Below, in pieces: positions 1-8,023 of a stretch of DNA of 20,106 nucleotides. Positions within the stretch are counted from its first letter, which is position 1; every line of letters starts with the position of its first letter. The notes beneath the pieces are model-generated. The model had not been told where the DNA came from and did not search any database. It saw only the letters and a list, made by a program, of their open reading frames with translations. Position numbers and translations under genes: made by a program. Location of the stretch: contig PWSB01000123.1 of the NCBI GenBank assembly GCA_003563375.1, positions 1-20,106 on the forward strand. The letters run 5' to 3'. This DNA is from Actinomycetota bacterium (GTDB lineage: Bacteria > Actinomycetota > Humimicrobiia > Humimicrobiales > Humimicrobiaceae).

Positions 1-65
1 GCAGCCTCCCTGCCAATTCCCCTGGTTGACCCAGTTATTATCGCAACTTTGTCTTTTATCCTCAT
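1..65 (-). CDS. SDR-family oxidoreductase, N-terminal fragment
   Basis: Reading leftwards from ATG at 65-63, the 21 codons before the window edge give MRIKDKVAIITGSTRGIGRE followed by Ala. The TGxxxGIG dinucleotide-binding loop at residues 11-18 is the hallmark of classical short-chain dehydrogenases (Rossmann fold, NAD(P)H-dependent alcohol/ketone oxidoreductases). The start lies 7 bp after the TGA stop of the upstream NagA-like gene, and a GAGG ribosome site overlaps that stop, so it is the next cistron of the minus-strand operon. The catalytic Ser-Tyr-Lys part lies outside the window and the substrate cannot be guessed. It would be the second SDR of the locus. The family call is firm; the function is unknown. 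Confidence 0.85.
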   Translation of the reverse strand, partial: MRIKDKVAIITGSTRGIGREA

Positions 66-72
66 ATAAACC

Positions 73-1281
73 TCAAGTTTTTAAACCCTCAAAACATATT
101 TTTCCATCCACCATAGTCAGATAGACTTCAAGATCATCATCTATAACAGTAAGATCCGCATTCAACCCAGTTCTTACAGACCCTACCTTATGGTCTATCT
201 TTAAAAGTTCTGCTGGGTTTTTGGTAATAGTCTTAATACCGTCTATGAGCTGCACTCCTGTATTCTTTCTTAAATTTCTAACAGCATGGTTGAGCTTATA
301 TCCACTACCTCCCAGATGCCCATTCTCCAGCCTGTACACATCATAATCCTTGTACAACATCCTGCCGTCTGCCAGTTTTATTTTCTCATCTTCAAGGCCG
401 GTACAAAACAGGTTGTCAGTTATAATGATCAATTTATCAAATCCTTTAGCCTTTACCAGCAATTTCATTATGGTAGGATTGATATGAGCTCCGTTATAAT
501 CGCTTATAGCCTCTGCCCAGACGTCATCTCTGACAGCAAGGTATTCATTAAGGCTTGCAGGTATAACCCCAAGCTCCCTAGCCGGTTTCTGGTATGTCCC
601 ATTATAGAGATGAGTTGCAAGATTAGCTCCGTTATCTATAGCTTCTTCTATCAAGTCTATTTCACTAAGGGAATGTCCCAGGCCAGTGATTATACCTTGT
701 CTATTAAAAAAATTTATGGCCTCAATCCCACCGTCTATTTCAGGGGCGATTGTTATTATCTTAAGATACCCTTTTGCAGCTTCAATCAAAGCCCTATTAT
801 TTTTAGCAGTTGGAGGGAAATTAAATTTTCCTTGCTGCATTCCACATTCCGGACTAAGGTAAGGGGTCTCCAGGTTTATACCTAATGGCTTTGCATAGGA
901 TTTATCCTTTTCGATTGCTTTAGATAATTTCTGGAGCTGATCAGTATGTTCATCCAGGCTATTGAGTACTGACATCAAGGTAGGAAGATACATAGTTACT
1001 CCGTTCCTTGACTTGTATGCAGAAATTTCAGATAGCCTTTCTGGTTGTGTAGTCACATCTATCCCTAGAGCTCCATGTGTGTGAATATCTATAAAACCCG
1101 GGCAGATATAGTAGTTATTTTCGAGGTCAATCACCCTTTCAAAACTATCATCTTCCTCAAATTCTTCCATCCTGCCCAGCTTAAAGATCTTATCATCCAA
1201 GGTAATTAAAAAATAGTTTTTATGCTCAACATCAGGAGTCAAAATTTTTGCATTTTTTATCAACATGCTTTTTTTATTCAC
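73..1281 (-). CDS. NagA-like amidohydrolase (N-acetylglucosamine-6-phosphate deacetylase family), paralog 1
   Basis: About 402 aa, cytoplasmic. Family members remove the N-acetyl group of GlcNAc-6-P with a metal-activated water. Numbered from GTG 1281, the TIM-barrel landmarks are: HTH of GFIDIHTHG (H67, H69), the Glu of LETPYL (E138), GHS (H203), THLYNG (H224), the substrate His of GAHIN (H266) and the catalytic Asp of ITDN (D289). An upstream in-frame GTG at 1290 sits inside the AGCAGGGTGA ribosome site, so GTG 1281 (spacing about 8) is the better start. The family's KGAH-type substrate loop after the active-site Glu is replaced by an unusual CGMQQGKF stretch. That argues for a substrate different from GlcNAc-6-P. 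It lies 35 bp after a beta-propeller gene and 7 bp before an SDR. The family is clear; the substrate is not. Confidence 0.85.
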   Translation of the reverse strand: MNKKSMLIKNAKILTPDVEHKNYFLITLDDKIFKLGRMEEFEEDDSFERVIDLENNYYICPGFIDIHTHGALGIDVTTQPERLSEISAYKSRNGVTMYLPTLMSVLNSLDEHTDQLQKLSKAIEKDKSYAKPLGINLETPYLSPECGMQQGKFNFPPTAKNNRALIEAAKGYLKIITIAPEIDGGIEAINFFNRQGIITGLGHSLSEIDLIEEAIDNGANLATHLYNGTYQKPARELGVIPASLNEYLAVRDDVWAEAISDYNGAHINPTIMKLLVKAKGFDKLIIITDNLFCTGLEDEKIKLADGRMLYKDYDVYRLENGHLGGSGYKLNHAVRNLRKNTGVQLIDGIKTITKNPAELLKIDHKVGSVRTGLNADLTVIDDDLEVYLTMVDGKICFEGLKT

Positions 1282-1316
1282 GAATATCACCCTGCTTTGT
1301 TAAATCTGACTTTTCG

Positions 1317-2468
1317 CTAGATTTTAGGAAAATATAGAAATAGCTTAGACCTGTTGTCACCGTCAGAGATAAATATTTCCCCATCATTTCCAACAACCAT
1401 CTTTGAAGGTTCATTACACCATCCAGTCAAAGGCATGAATCCAGCTATATTTCCGAGATCCCTAAACCCGTTTTCTCCATATAAGAATAGATGACCAAGC
1501 CCTCTGCCTTTTGTAGATGTAACACCATATATCCTTCCATCTTTTTCTACTATAAACGACCTTATATCATAATTATCATCAGGTTTTCCAAAATTAAATA
1601 CCTTGTCGCTTTCAACAACATAACTAAATAAATAACTATCCTGGGAGGTACAGCCGTAGATCTTACCATTTTCATAGACTATTTTTTCTGCTCCTGCTAG
1701 ATATTCCCTTCCTTTCTGGGAAGGCACCCTTGAAGTGCTCTTGGCCAATTTGCGGTCATTGACATTTAGTCTGCTCAAAATACCACCAGAAAGAACCATA
1801 AAAAGATTTCCCGAGCCATCTGCACAAATGCTCTTAGAGAAGCCACTTTCAAGCTCAAAGATCTCATGGATTATTTTTTTTGAAATATCAAACTGATATA
1901 TTTTTCCATTTGCAGTAAGAAAATAAATATTTTTATCCCAACTATTGGATACCGCACCCACTACCATATCTTTTTCGATAACCAGTCCTGTTTCTTCTAT
2001 ATCGCCGCTGTAGTTTAAAGGATATTGGTCAGTATAATCAGTATCCAGGTCATGTTTTAATATAATTGTATTATTATCAGCATCTGTGGCAGCAAAGTAT
2101 AGCATTGAATCATATCCAATCGACATAGACCCGCTGTTTATGGTTTTTGCTTCAACAATACCGACATCTACTATCATTTTTTTCTTATCCATAAAAAATA
2201 AGTGATTCTCATCTCCTGAAGTCGCGCCATATAAAACACCATTTTTTCTATAGACAACCAGATCTGCAATCTTATAATCATTTACCATTATTGAAGGACC
2301 TTTTATTTGGTCCAGCAAGGAAAAGCAAAACACTGACCCTTCGGTAATAAAAGGTTGACTTAGGTACTGTCTTTCAAGTCTCAGTTTTCTTATCTCCGGG
2401 GATTCTCCTTCTTTGCTGGGTATGCCGGGCCCCGTTGCAGTCCTCCTTTTGATTTTTTTATTACTCAT
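1317..2468 (-). CDS. Beta-propeller repeat protein (no signal peptide), propeller 2
   Basis: About 383 aa. It is made of repeated short strand patterns of the type 'G.iYg.t...hLf.yd....v.d.G', for example around GRIYGVTSTKGRGLGHLFLY, typical of a bladed beta-propeller (WD40/SMP-30/Kelch-like fold). No export signal is visible and the N-terminus is Lys/Arg-rich. An in-frame ATG at 2483 is possible, but the GGAGG ribosome site lies inside its first codons, so ATG 2468 is preferred. It follows propeller 1 by 21 bp. Unlike propellers 1 and 3 it lacks the QGKIH/TH/GAH histidine motifs, so it may be a structural or sugar-binding partner rather than an enzyme. No specific family was recognised. Propeller folds are found among lyases (PL22, Vgb) and lactonases, but nothing here assigns a reaction. 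Confidence 0.75.
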   Translation of the reverse strand: MSNKKIKRRTATGPGIPSKEGESPEIRKLRLERQYLSQPFITEGSVFCFSLLDQIKGPSIMVNDYKIADLVVYRKNGVLYGATSGDENHLFFMDKKKMIVDVGIVEAKTINSGSMSIGYDSMLYFAATDADNNTIILKHDLDTDYTDQYPLNYSGDIEETGLVIEKDMVVGAVSNSWDKNIYFLTANGKIYQFDISKKIIHEIFELESGFSKSICADGSGNLFMVLSGGILSRLNVNDRKLAKSTSRVPSQKGREYLAGAEKIVYENGKIYGCTSQDSYLFSYVVESDKVFNFGKPDDNYDIRSFIVEKDGRIYGVTSTKGRGLGHLFLYGENGFRDLGNIAGFMPLTGWCNEPSKMVVGNDGEIFISDGDNRSKLFLYFPKI

Positions 2469-2489
2469 AAATACTTCCTCCATGTCTAA

Positions 2490-3623
2490 TTATTTATTTG
2501 GATCATATCTCCATAAATTAACAGGAATATTGCCAACATCAGCAAAATACACTCGTCCTTTTTCATCTATTGCAGATCTCCAACCGGTAGCATTCAATCC
2601 ATCTTTTTTCATCAACCCATGATTTTTTATAATACCTTGTCCTATGTTGTATGACATCATATACGAACCTTTGTCAGTAGCCAGGATATGGAAAAGATTA
2701 GAGTTCGTATCGAAGCTTAGAGCAAGTATCCTTATGATATTTGCATCTATTGGCTCCTCTAAAGGATACCCAAGGTCTTCAAAACGTACTTCGTCACCTT
2801 CTGGCCAAAACCTCATAAGCCTGTTATTCAGGTAACCGCAACAATAGACACTATCATCAGGCCCAACCACAGAATCACACATCCAACCCGTAAGCCTCCC
2901 ATCACTCCAATTCGGATGGCTTAAAAAAACTCCTGTATAATCTACCTTTAACTTCTTAGCATCCACTTTTATAATCTGCCCATATGAATCACTTGTAAAG
3001 ATATATTTATCTTTATAATTCACCATAGAAATGGGATAGTGTTCCGAGACCTTACCTAGATCAATTATACCCCTCCCTTTCATGTTACAAACAAAAAGGT
3101 GGGCTAAAGGATATGTAACACCAAAAAAACGTTCCGCTCCTTCACTTAATGTAAGAAGTGGAACACCTTGCCGGGGAACTATTACACCATAATCTACAAC
3201 ATCATAATTTTTGCTATCATAATAATAAAGGTGGGCACCTTCGAAGTATTTATAACCATCGTTTAGCATTGAATAAGGGTCCCAGAAAGGCTCTCCTACC
3301 GGTGCGGTCGTTGCATGAGTGGAACCGTACATCTTCAGATCTGATGCAGGACACAATGAAAAATGTATTTTTCCCTGGGTTGCCCGCCCTGAGGCAGGAT
3401 CGTCCCCTGTTATTTCTGCAATATCTGCCAGGTGGTTCAGTTTTTCTTTTTCTGTATCAAAATTATAAAGTTGGGCAATACCTCCAGAGGTAAATTCCAT
3501 ACATAACCCTATGTACACTTTTTTATCTATTCCCATCGAAAGGGCCCAGCTAGTGTCATTTTCAGGATGTTCGTAAAATGTAAAATAATCCAGTTTTTTT
3601 GGATCCATTAACTGTTCTTCCAA
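2490..3623 (-). CDS. Beta-propeller protein with QGKIH / STH / GAH histidine motifs, propeller 1
   Basis: About 377 aa, no signal peptide, so probably cytoplasmic. It has repeated beta-blade patterns such as VYIGL, HLYYYD, YIFTSDSYG, VYCCGYLNNRLMRFW and VYFADVGN. Three histidine-bearing motifs stand out: QGKIH (residues 83-87), STH (101-103) and EGAH (128-131, in EGAHLYYYD). The last is followed by DYGVIVPRQG. The same order of motifs occurs in propeller 3 on the plus strand, so the pair is homologous although overall identity is low. Conserved histidines in a propeller suggest a metal or catalytic site, as in propeller lyases, but that is inference. The start is TTG 3623 behind GAGGTGAG; ATG 3608 behind GGAAGA is an alternative. 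It sits 43 bp after the cyclase-fold gene in the operon. Confidence 0.75.
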   Translation of the reverse strand: MEEQLMDPKKLDYFTFYEHPENDTSWALSMGIDKKVYIGLCMEFTSGGIAQLYNFDTEKEKLNHLADIAEITGDDPASGRATQGKIHFSLCPASDLKMYGSTHATTAPVGEPFWDPYSMLNDGYKYFEGAHLYYYDSKNYDVVDYGVIVPRQGVPLLTLSEGAERFFGVTYPLAHLFVCNMKGRGIIDLGKVSEHYPISMVNYKDKYIFTSDSYGQIIKVDAKKLKVDYTGVFLSHPNWSDGRLTGWMCDSVVGPDDSVYCCGYLNNRLMRFWPEGDEVRFEDLGYPLEEPIDANIIRILALSFDTNSNLFHILATDKGSYMMSYNIGQGIIKNHGLMKKDGLNATGWRSAIDEKGRVYFADVGNIPVNLWRYDPNK

Positions 3624-3666
3624 TCCTACTCACCTCTTTTTTTAAAAATTATAAAAATTAGATTGA

Positions 3667-4350
3667 CTATTCTTCTATGGCTAAAGGCCTGCAAGGGCAT
3701 CCACAATTTTTGCCTTCTATTTTTAAAGGCAGAGCTACAACCTTTACTTTTTCTTTTTTAATCTTTTCAAGGTTCACGCAAGGAGCCAGCATAAGTATAT
3801 CTGCTTCAAAAAAATCTCCAAAAAAGCCCTCAGGATTTTTAAGATTATCCCATAATGGCGAATCCGAACTTAAAAGATAGGGATTTTTATTTATTATCCA
3901 ATCTATTGCATCTTTTTTAAAGAAATGAGATTTTTCAAAAAAATAGTCCTCTTTCCAGAATTGGCCCCACCCTGTGGACACTATTAGCCCTTTTTCCTTG
4001 CCCAGGTCCTCACCAAACCCTGAATTTTCAAGGTCTTCTGCAGATATAAAAGGGCGTCCGTCTTTTTTATCCAGTTTATTCCAATCCAGCTTAATAACAT
4101 ATGTATCCAACATAAAAAGGTTCTCAATTGGTACCTGGTTTAGAGGATATGATTTCTCATACCCTAAAAAATGGGCAGGAGTTTGGATATAGGTCCCGGT
4201 TTGGGAACAAAGCCCTACGAATTCTTCCTGCCACACCTTATAATCTACCCAATCGGGCATTGGTATCTCTTTTACCTTAAACTTTGGATAGGGTGGTGCA
4301 TATGACCACATCCCTTCATAAAGTGGACCACCTAGATCTATTATCCTCAT
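3667..4350 (-). CDS. Cyclase / kynurenine-formamidase-fold protein (PF04199) with degenerate metal site
   Basis: About 227 aa with the overall layout of the metal-dependent 'cyclase' hydrolase family: IIDLGGPLYEGMW at the start, a TPAHF segment, STGW around 125-128 and VVALPLKIEG...RPLAIEE at the end. Typical members (such as bacterial kynurenine formamidase) bind metal with H-TGT-H-x-D-x-P-x-H. Here residues 50-60 read QTGTYIQTPAH, so the first His, second His and Asp are Gln, Tyr and Gln, and only H60 remains. The usual late Glu (iEnL) is also gone (LAPCVNLE). A Cys-rich NCGCPC stretch occupies 215-220. It is therefore either a non-hydrolytic protein or a strongly altered enzyme. Its ATG overlaps the permease stop as ATGA, showing translational coupling to the transporter. 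The fold is fairly sure; the function is unknown. Confidence 0.78.
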   Translation of the reverse strand: MRIIDLGGPLYEGMWSYAPPYPKFKVKEIPMPDWVDYKVWQEEFVGLCSQTGTYIQTPAHFLGYEKSYPLNQVPIENLFMLDTYVIKLDWNKLDKKDGRPFISAEDLENSGFGEDLGKEKGLIVSTGWGQFWKEDYFFEKSHFFKKDAIDWIINKNPYLLSSDSPLWDNLKNPEGFFGDFFEADILMLAPCVNLEKIKKEKVKVVALPLKIEGKNCGCPCRPLAIEE

Positions 4351-5318
4351 TGTAAACTCCTCTCTTGTAATCTTTTTTTGATATAATCAAATAACACTAC
4401 TAGTATAAGGACAAAACCTAATATAACCTGTTTCCAAGCCGAAGGAACACCTAGCAGATTGAATACTATAGTCAGCATTGTTATAAAGCCTGCACCTATT
4501 ATGGAGCCAAAAACTGTTCCCATGCCTCCGTACAAGCTTGTACCCCCGATTATAACCGCAGTCACTACTTCCAGTGAGGCTCCTTCCATAGCCAGAGGAT
4601 GGGCAGCATTTACTCTCCCCATCAGTAAAAGAGACGAAAAACCACAAAGAAAACCCATTAATGTGAATAATACGACTATATTCTTGTTTATTGGTATACC
4701 ACTACTCCGGGCTGCTTCCCTGTTTCCTCCAATGGCAAAAACCTGCCTTCCGAAGGTGGTCTTCTTAGAGACAAGAATTGCAATTGCTCCTGCTAACAAG
4801 GCGTAAAAAACCAATATTTGTGTTCCCAAAAATTGGGTACGCGTTATAGCAAGCAGGCTATCAGGGAATCCAACAATAGGACGGTTGCGATTGATCAACA
4901 ATGATGCTCCCCTAGTCATCACCAGGGTCCCTAAAGTGATTATAAAGGAGGGTATTTTAGTGCATAAAACCCCGTTAAAAAGACCAATAGCCATTCCGAT
5001 TATCGGAGCCAGCAGTATACCCCAGCCTACTGGAAGGCCTTCCATGTTTATCAGCCTCGCAACTAACATTGCAATCATTGCAACCTGGCCTTCTACTGAA
5101 AGATCAAAATTCCCTGACAGCAAGAGGAGGGTCATGCCTATAGAAAGAAGAATCATTATTGTGGCTTGCCTGAAAAAATTGTCGAGATTGGCAATAGTAA
5201 AGAACCTGGGCACAAAAATAGAAAACAATATAGCAAAGACTATAAATATAGTAAAAATATTAATATAGTTCACCCAGCTTGTGCCCTTAAGCTTATTTAG
5301 GAACCCTGTTTTATTCAT
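4347..5318 (-). CDS. ABC sugar transporter permease, RbsC type (PF02653)
   Basis: About 323 aa, strongly hydrophobic with roughly eight to ten membrane segments. It is an inner-membrane channel subunit of a ribose/galactose-type importer. Seen directly: the LLLLSGNFDLSVEGQVA segment (the family's 'GGIDLSVG' region), the cytoplasmic loop GGNREAARSSGIPI (normally G.N..AA..sGI), and GGTSLYGGMGTVFGSIIGAG near the C-terminus, all typical of RbsC/MglC/AraH proteins. One permease gene is present, so it probably works as a homodimer with the double-domain ATPase encoded just upstream. The start codon overlaps the ATPase stop (ATGA) behind a GGCGGTGG ribosome site, and its own stop overlaps the next gene's ATG. 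The transported compound is unknown; a pentose, hexose, cyclitol or amino sugar would all fit. Confidence 0.93.
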   Translation of the reverse strand: MNKTGFLNKLKGTSWVNYINIFTIFIVFAILFSIFVPRFFTIANLDNFFRQATIMILLSIGMTLLLLSGNFDLSVEGQVAMIAMLVARLINMEGLPVGWGILLAPIIGMAIGLFNGVLCTKIPSFIITLGTLVMTRGASLLINRNRPIVGFPDSLLAITRTQFLGTQILVFYALLAGAIAILVSKKTTFGRQVFAIGGNREAARSSGIPINKNIVVLFTLMGFLCGFSSLLLMGRVNAAHPLAMEGASLEVVTAVIIGGTSLYGGMGTVFGSIIGAGFITMLTIVFNLLGVPSAWKQVILGFVLILVVLFDYIKKRLQERSLQ

Positions 5319-6820
5319 TCGCCACCGCCTTCAGTCATTTTTAACAATAATTCCTTTTTATCCAGCTCATTCTTTTTATATTCACCTAAAATCTTTTCTT
5401 GTCCAATTATAATTATCCTATCGCAGACACCCAGAGCTTCATCAGCTTCATCGGTAAAATAAATGATGGAAGTCCCTTCTTTTGCTATCTTGTGTAAAAT
5501 TTTATAGAGTTCTTTTTTTGTCCCTACATCTATACCCCTGGTTGGCTCATCAGCAAGCAAGACCTTGGGTTGGATTACAAGGCCTCTTCCTACTAAAATT
5601 TTTTGCTGGTTTCCCCCACTTAATGACTCCACTTTTTTGGAAGGGTTCTGAACCACTATATTCAATAACTTTTTATATTTATTAAATATATCCAGCCTTT
5701 TATTGTCACTTATAATGCCCACTTTTTTCAATCTATCTAAAATTGTCATAGTAAAGTTGTCAATTATGGGAAGTTCTAAAAATAACCCTTGGACCTTCCT
5801 GTCCTCCGGAATATAGGCAATGCCTAATTTGATAGCTTCCCTAACAGAATGTACGTTTGCTTTCGTCCCGTTCAAAAATATGTCACCCTTATAATTTTTA
5901 TCAAGACCTGTTATTATCCTTGCAAGTTCTGACTTCCCTGCCCCCCTTACACCGACTATACCCAGTATTTCATTTTCATATAACTTAAAGTCAAAATCTT
6001 TAAAAAAACCTTTTTTTTGCAAGCCTCTTATTCTAAAAACGATCTTGTCAGAAATTTTTTTGTCTTCAAAGGTCAGTACATCCTTTACCCCTTCCCCAAC
6101 CATCAACCTAACCAGTTCTGCTTCATCTATTTTTTTACTATCAAAAGTGCCTACATTTTTGCTGTCCCTAAATATGGTTATTCTGTCTGATATCTCGAAG
6201 ACTTCTTCAAGTATGTGTGAGATAAATATTACTGAGACTCCTGCCTCTTTCAGCCTATTGATGACCTTGAATAAAAACTTTACTTCGTCCGAATCAAGAG
6301 AAGAAGTAGGTTCATCCAGTATTAATATTTTAGGGTCCATGATATAGTTCTTCAGTATTTCTATTATTTGCTGTACAGCTAGAGTATAACTGCCCAAAGG
6401 TTTTCTTGGGTCTATATGCAATTCCCAGTTTTTAAGATATTTTTCAGCTCTCTTATCAAGATCGCCCCAATCGATCAAGATCCTTTTTTCATTTTTGTGA
6501 AAATTATTTAAAAAAATATTTTCGGTCACGCTTAATTGAGGAACGACTCTCAATTCTTGATGGACAGTATATATATTTAATTCTCTTGCAATCGCAGGAT
6601 TCCGTAACTCTACTTTTTTCCCGAATACATATATATCTCCAATATCTTTTTGCACCTCTCCGGAAAGTATTTTGATAAAAGTGGATTTACCCGCTCCATT
6701 AGCCCCTACTACCGAATGTACCTCCCCTTTATATAGCTCAAAATCAACATCGGTCAAAGCCTTAGTGGGTCCAAAACTTTTTCTGAGGTTATTTACTTTG
6801 ATGCATAGATTATTATCCAA
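5315..6820 (-). CDS. ABC sugar transporter ATP-binding protein, RbsA/MglA type
   Basis: About 501 aa with two tandem ABC domains, the usual length for RbsA-type ATPases. Domain 1: Walker A GANGAGKST (39-47), degenerate signature LAVQQ (147-151), Walker B ILILDEP (165-171), H-loop ISH (200-202). Domain 2: the typical altered Walker A GVRGAGKSE (290-298), signature LSGGNQQK (400-407), Walker B VLLADEP (420-426). It powers import through the permease encoded next. The start is TTG at 6820 behind AGAAGGG; no ATG lies nearby in frame and the protein begins in register with the family (IKVNNLRKSFG). It is separated from the binding-protein gene by 129 bp holding a strong hairpin, which may set the relative expression of the two. 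Confidence 0.95.
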   Translation of the reverse strand: MDNNLCIKVNNLRKSFGPTKALTDVDFELYKGEVHSVVGANGAGKSTFIKILSGEVQKDIGDIYVFGKKVELRNPAIARELNIYTVHQELRVVPQLSVTENIFLNNFHKNEKRILIDWGDLDKRAEKYLKNWELHIDPRKPLGSYTLAVQQIIEILKNYIMDPKILILDEPTSSLDSDEVKFLFKVINRLKEAGVSVIFISHILEEVFEISDRITIFRDSKNVGTFDSKKIDEAELVRLMVGEGVKDVLTFEDKKISDKIVFRIRGLQKKGFFKDFDFKLYENEILGIVGVRGAGKSELARIITGLDKNYKGDIFLNGTKANVHSVREAIKLGIAYIPEDRKVQGLFLELPIIDNFTMTILDRLKKVGIISDNKRLDIFNKYKKLLNIVVQNPSKKVESLSGGNQQKILVGRGLVIQPKVLLADEPTRGIDVGTKKELYKILHKIAKEGTSIIYFTDEADEALGVCDRIIIIGQEKILGEYKKNELDKKELLLKMTEGGGE

Positions 6821-6876
6821 TTCACAAAACCCTTCTTAAATTTTTAAAATACAACGTCCTGAATTTCTCTTTTTCC

Positions 6877-6911
6877 AATACCTGGTAGATTTTTTTAATC
6901 TACCAGGTATT
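6877..6911 (-). promoter_or_regulatory. Perfect intercistronic stem-loop between binding-protein and ATPase genes
   Basis: Two 15-base arms, 6877-6891 (AATACCTGGTAGATT) and 6897-6911, are exact reverse complements around a 5-base loop. On the minus-strand transcript the hairpin is followed by GGAAAAAGAG rather than a U-run, so it is not a classical intrinsic terminator. Strong hairpins just after binding-protein genes are known from ABC operons (the malE-malF type), where they protect the upstream message. That role is inferred here. Confidence 0.7.
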
Positions 6912-6949
6912 TTCCAATCTATACTTTATCTACCCCAACTGTTGTCTAG

Positions 6950-8023
6950 TTACTCGATAACTGGAAAATCATCAAGATTGTCTAGAGTCACGACGGGGAA
7001 CTCACAATCAAGTTCTATCCTCATAAACTCTGGTTCTGCTACTGCATGCTCTAACAGCTGAGCGGATAATGTTCCCATGAAGTAAGGAAGAGCTGCTACG
7101 GTACCGTAGAACTGTTCATGTTCTCTCATAAGTTCAGCATACCAGTCATACAAGTCCCAGCCTGTAAAATACATTCCCTCTTGCCTTCCAGCAGCAACAG
7201 CAGCTTCAAAAGCTCCCTGGGCTGCAGGATCTGTTGGAGTGAATACTATGTCTATCTGGTCATGTGCTACTAAGAGGTCTGACATGGCAGCATAGGCTGT
7301 ATCATCAAGGAATCCCACAAAGTCACTGAACAATACATTTACGCCAGGAAACTCAGCAGCTGCATCTTCAAAACCTGCTTTCCTGTCTTCAGCAACGTCT
7401 GAACCTTCTACTCCACCTATTATGACTACATTTCCCTCTCCATCTATCAGTTCTTCAATTGCTTGAACACCTAAAGCATAAGCCGGCTCATAGTTTACTC
7501 CTCCTACCACAAAATCAGGAGCTTCAGGAGCAAATGTATCTACAGCCAGTTTGGTTCCAACTGTACCGAATTTTATACCTGCCTGTCTGGCCAAAGATAG
7601 ACTCTCCATCAAAGCTTCTGAGTGGAAGACCAGAAGCAATATTCCGTCTACTTCTTCAGCTATCAGTGATTCTGTCAATTCTATTGCCTCTACGATATCT
7701 CCACTCCTCTGTACCTGTAGAGATCTTGCCTCAAAATTAGGTATATCAGCAAAATAATCAACATATGCGTCACCTATTAGCTCTGCCCACGGGCCCAGCA
7801 AAGCATCCACATAACCAACTGTAAAAGTATCTTGAGCAACTACATCCGGCTCATCCGGGGCATCTACCGGTTCTTCGGTAACATCCACTGGTTCGTCGGT
7901 AACATCCACTGGTTCGTCGGTAACCGGCTCTTCGGCTGGTGCGCATCCGAAAAGGGTGAATACCGATACTATCGTTATGGTTAAGACCAATGCTGGCAAC
8001 CATAATATTTTTTTCTTTATCAT
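6950..8023 (-). CDS. Sugar ABC transporter substrate-binding lipoprotein (periplasmic-binding protein type 1, RbsB-like)
   Basis: About 357 aa. The N-terminus MIKKKILWLP starts a signal peptide ending in the lipobox LFGC, with the lipidated Cys at 27. An acidic linker with near-repeats of DEPVDVT (about 32-63) follows, then a two-lobed sugar-binding domain: FTVGYVDALLG, then ESLIAEEVDGILLLVFHSEAL, NVVIIGGVEGSDVAEDRKAGFEDA, IDIVFTPTDPAAQGA and MYFTGWD. This order is that of RbsB/XylF-type proteins. By my count the mature protein has about 69 Asp/Glu against about 10 Lys/Arg, unlike the Lys-rich cytoplasmic neighbours. A GAAGGAAGG ribosome site precedes ATG 8023. It should capture the substrate outside the membrane for the RbsA/RbsC-type subunits that follow. 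The ligand cannot be named. Confidence 0.93.
   Translation of the reverse strand: MIKKKILWLPALVLTITIVSVFTLFGCAPAEEPVTDEPVDVTDEPVDVTEEPVDAPDEPDVVAQDTFTVGYVDALLGPWAELIGDAYVDYFADIPNFEARSLQVQRSGDIVEAIELTESLIAEEVDGILLLVFHSEALMESLSLARQAGIKFGTVGTKLAVDTFAPEAPDFVVGGVNYEPAYALGVQAIEELIDGEGNVVIIGGVEGSDVAEDRKAGFEDAAAEFPGVNVLFSDFVGFLDDTAYAAMSDLLVAHDQIDIVFTPTDPAAQGAFEAAVAAGRQEGMYFTGWDLYDWYAELMREHEQFYGTVAALPYFMGTLSAQLLEHAVAEPEFMRIELDCEFPVVTLDNLDDFPVIE
7869..7924. repeat. 21-bp tandem repeat in lipoprotein linker
   Basis: Units at 7869-7889 and 7890-7910 differ by one base, and a third copy starts at 7911 and diverges after about 14 bases. Each unit encodes DEPVDVT-like heptads in the linker between the lipidated cysteine and the binding domain, so unit number changes keep the reading frame. 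Confidence 0.85.

Noticed and set aside
286..885. 199-codon open frame on the plus strand
   Set aside because: It lies entirely opposite the well-supported NagA-like gene, encodes no recognisable motif and has no ribosome site. Similar antisense frames elsewhere (for example 4459-4806, 4885-5268) were dropped for the same reason.
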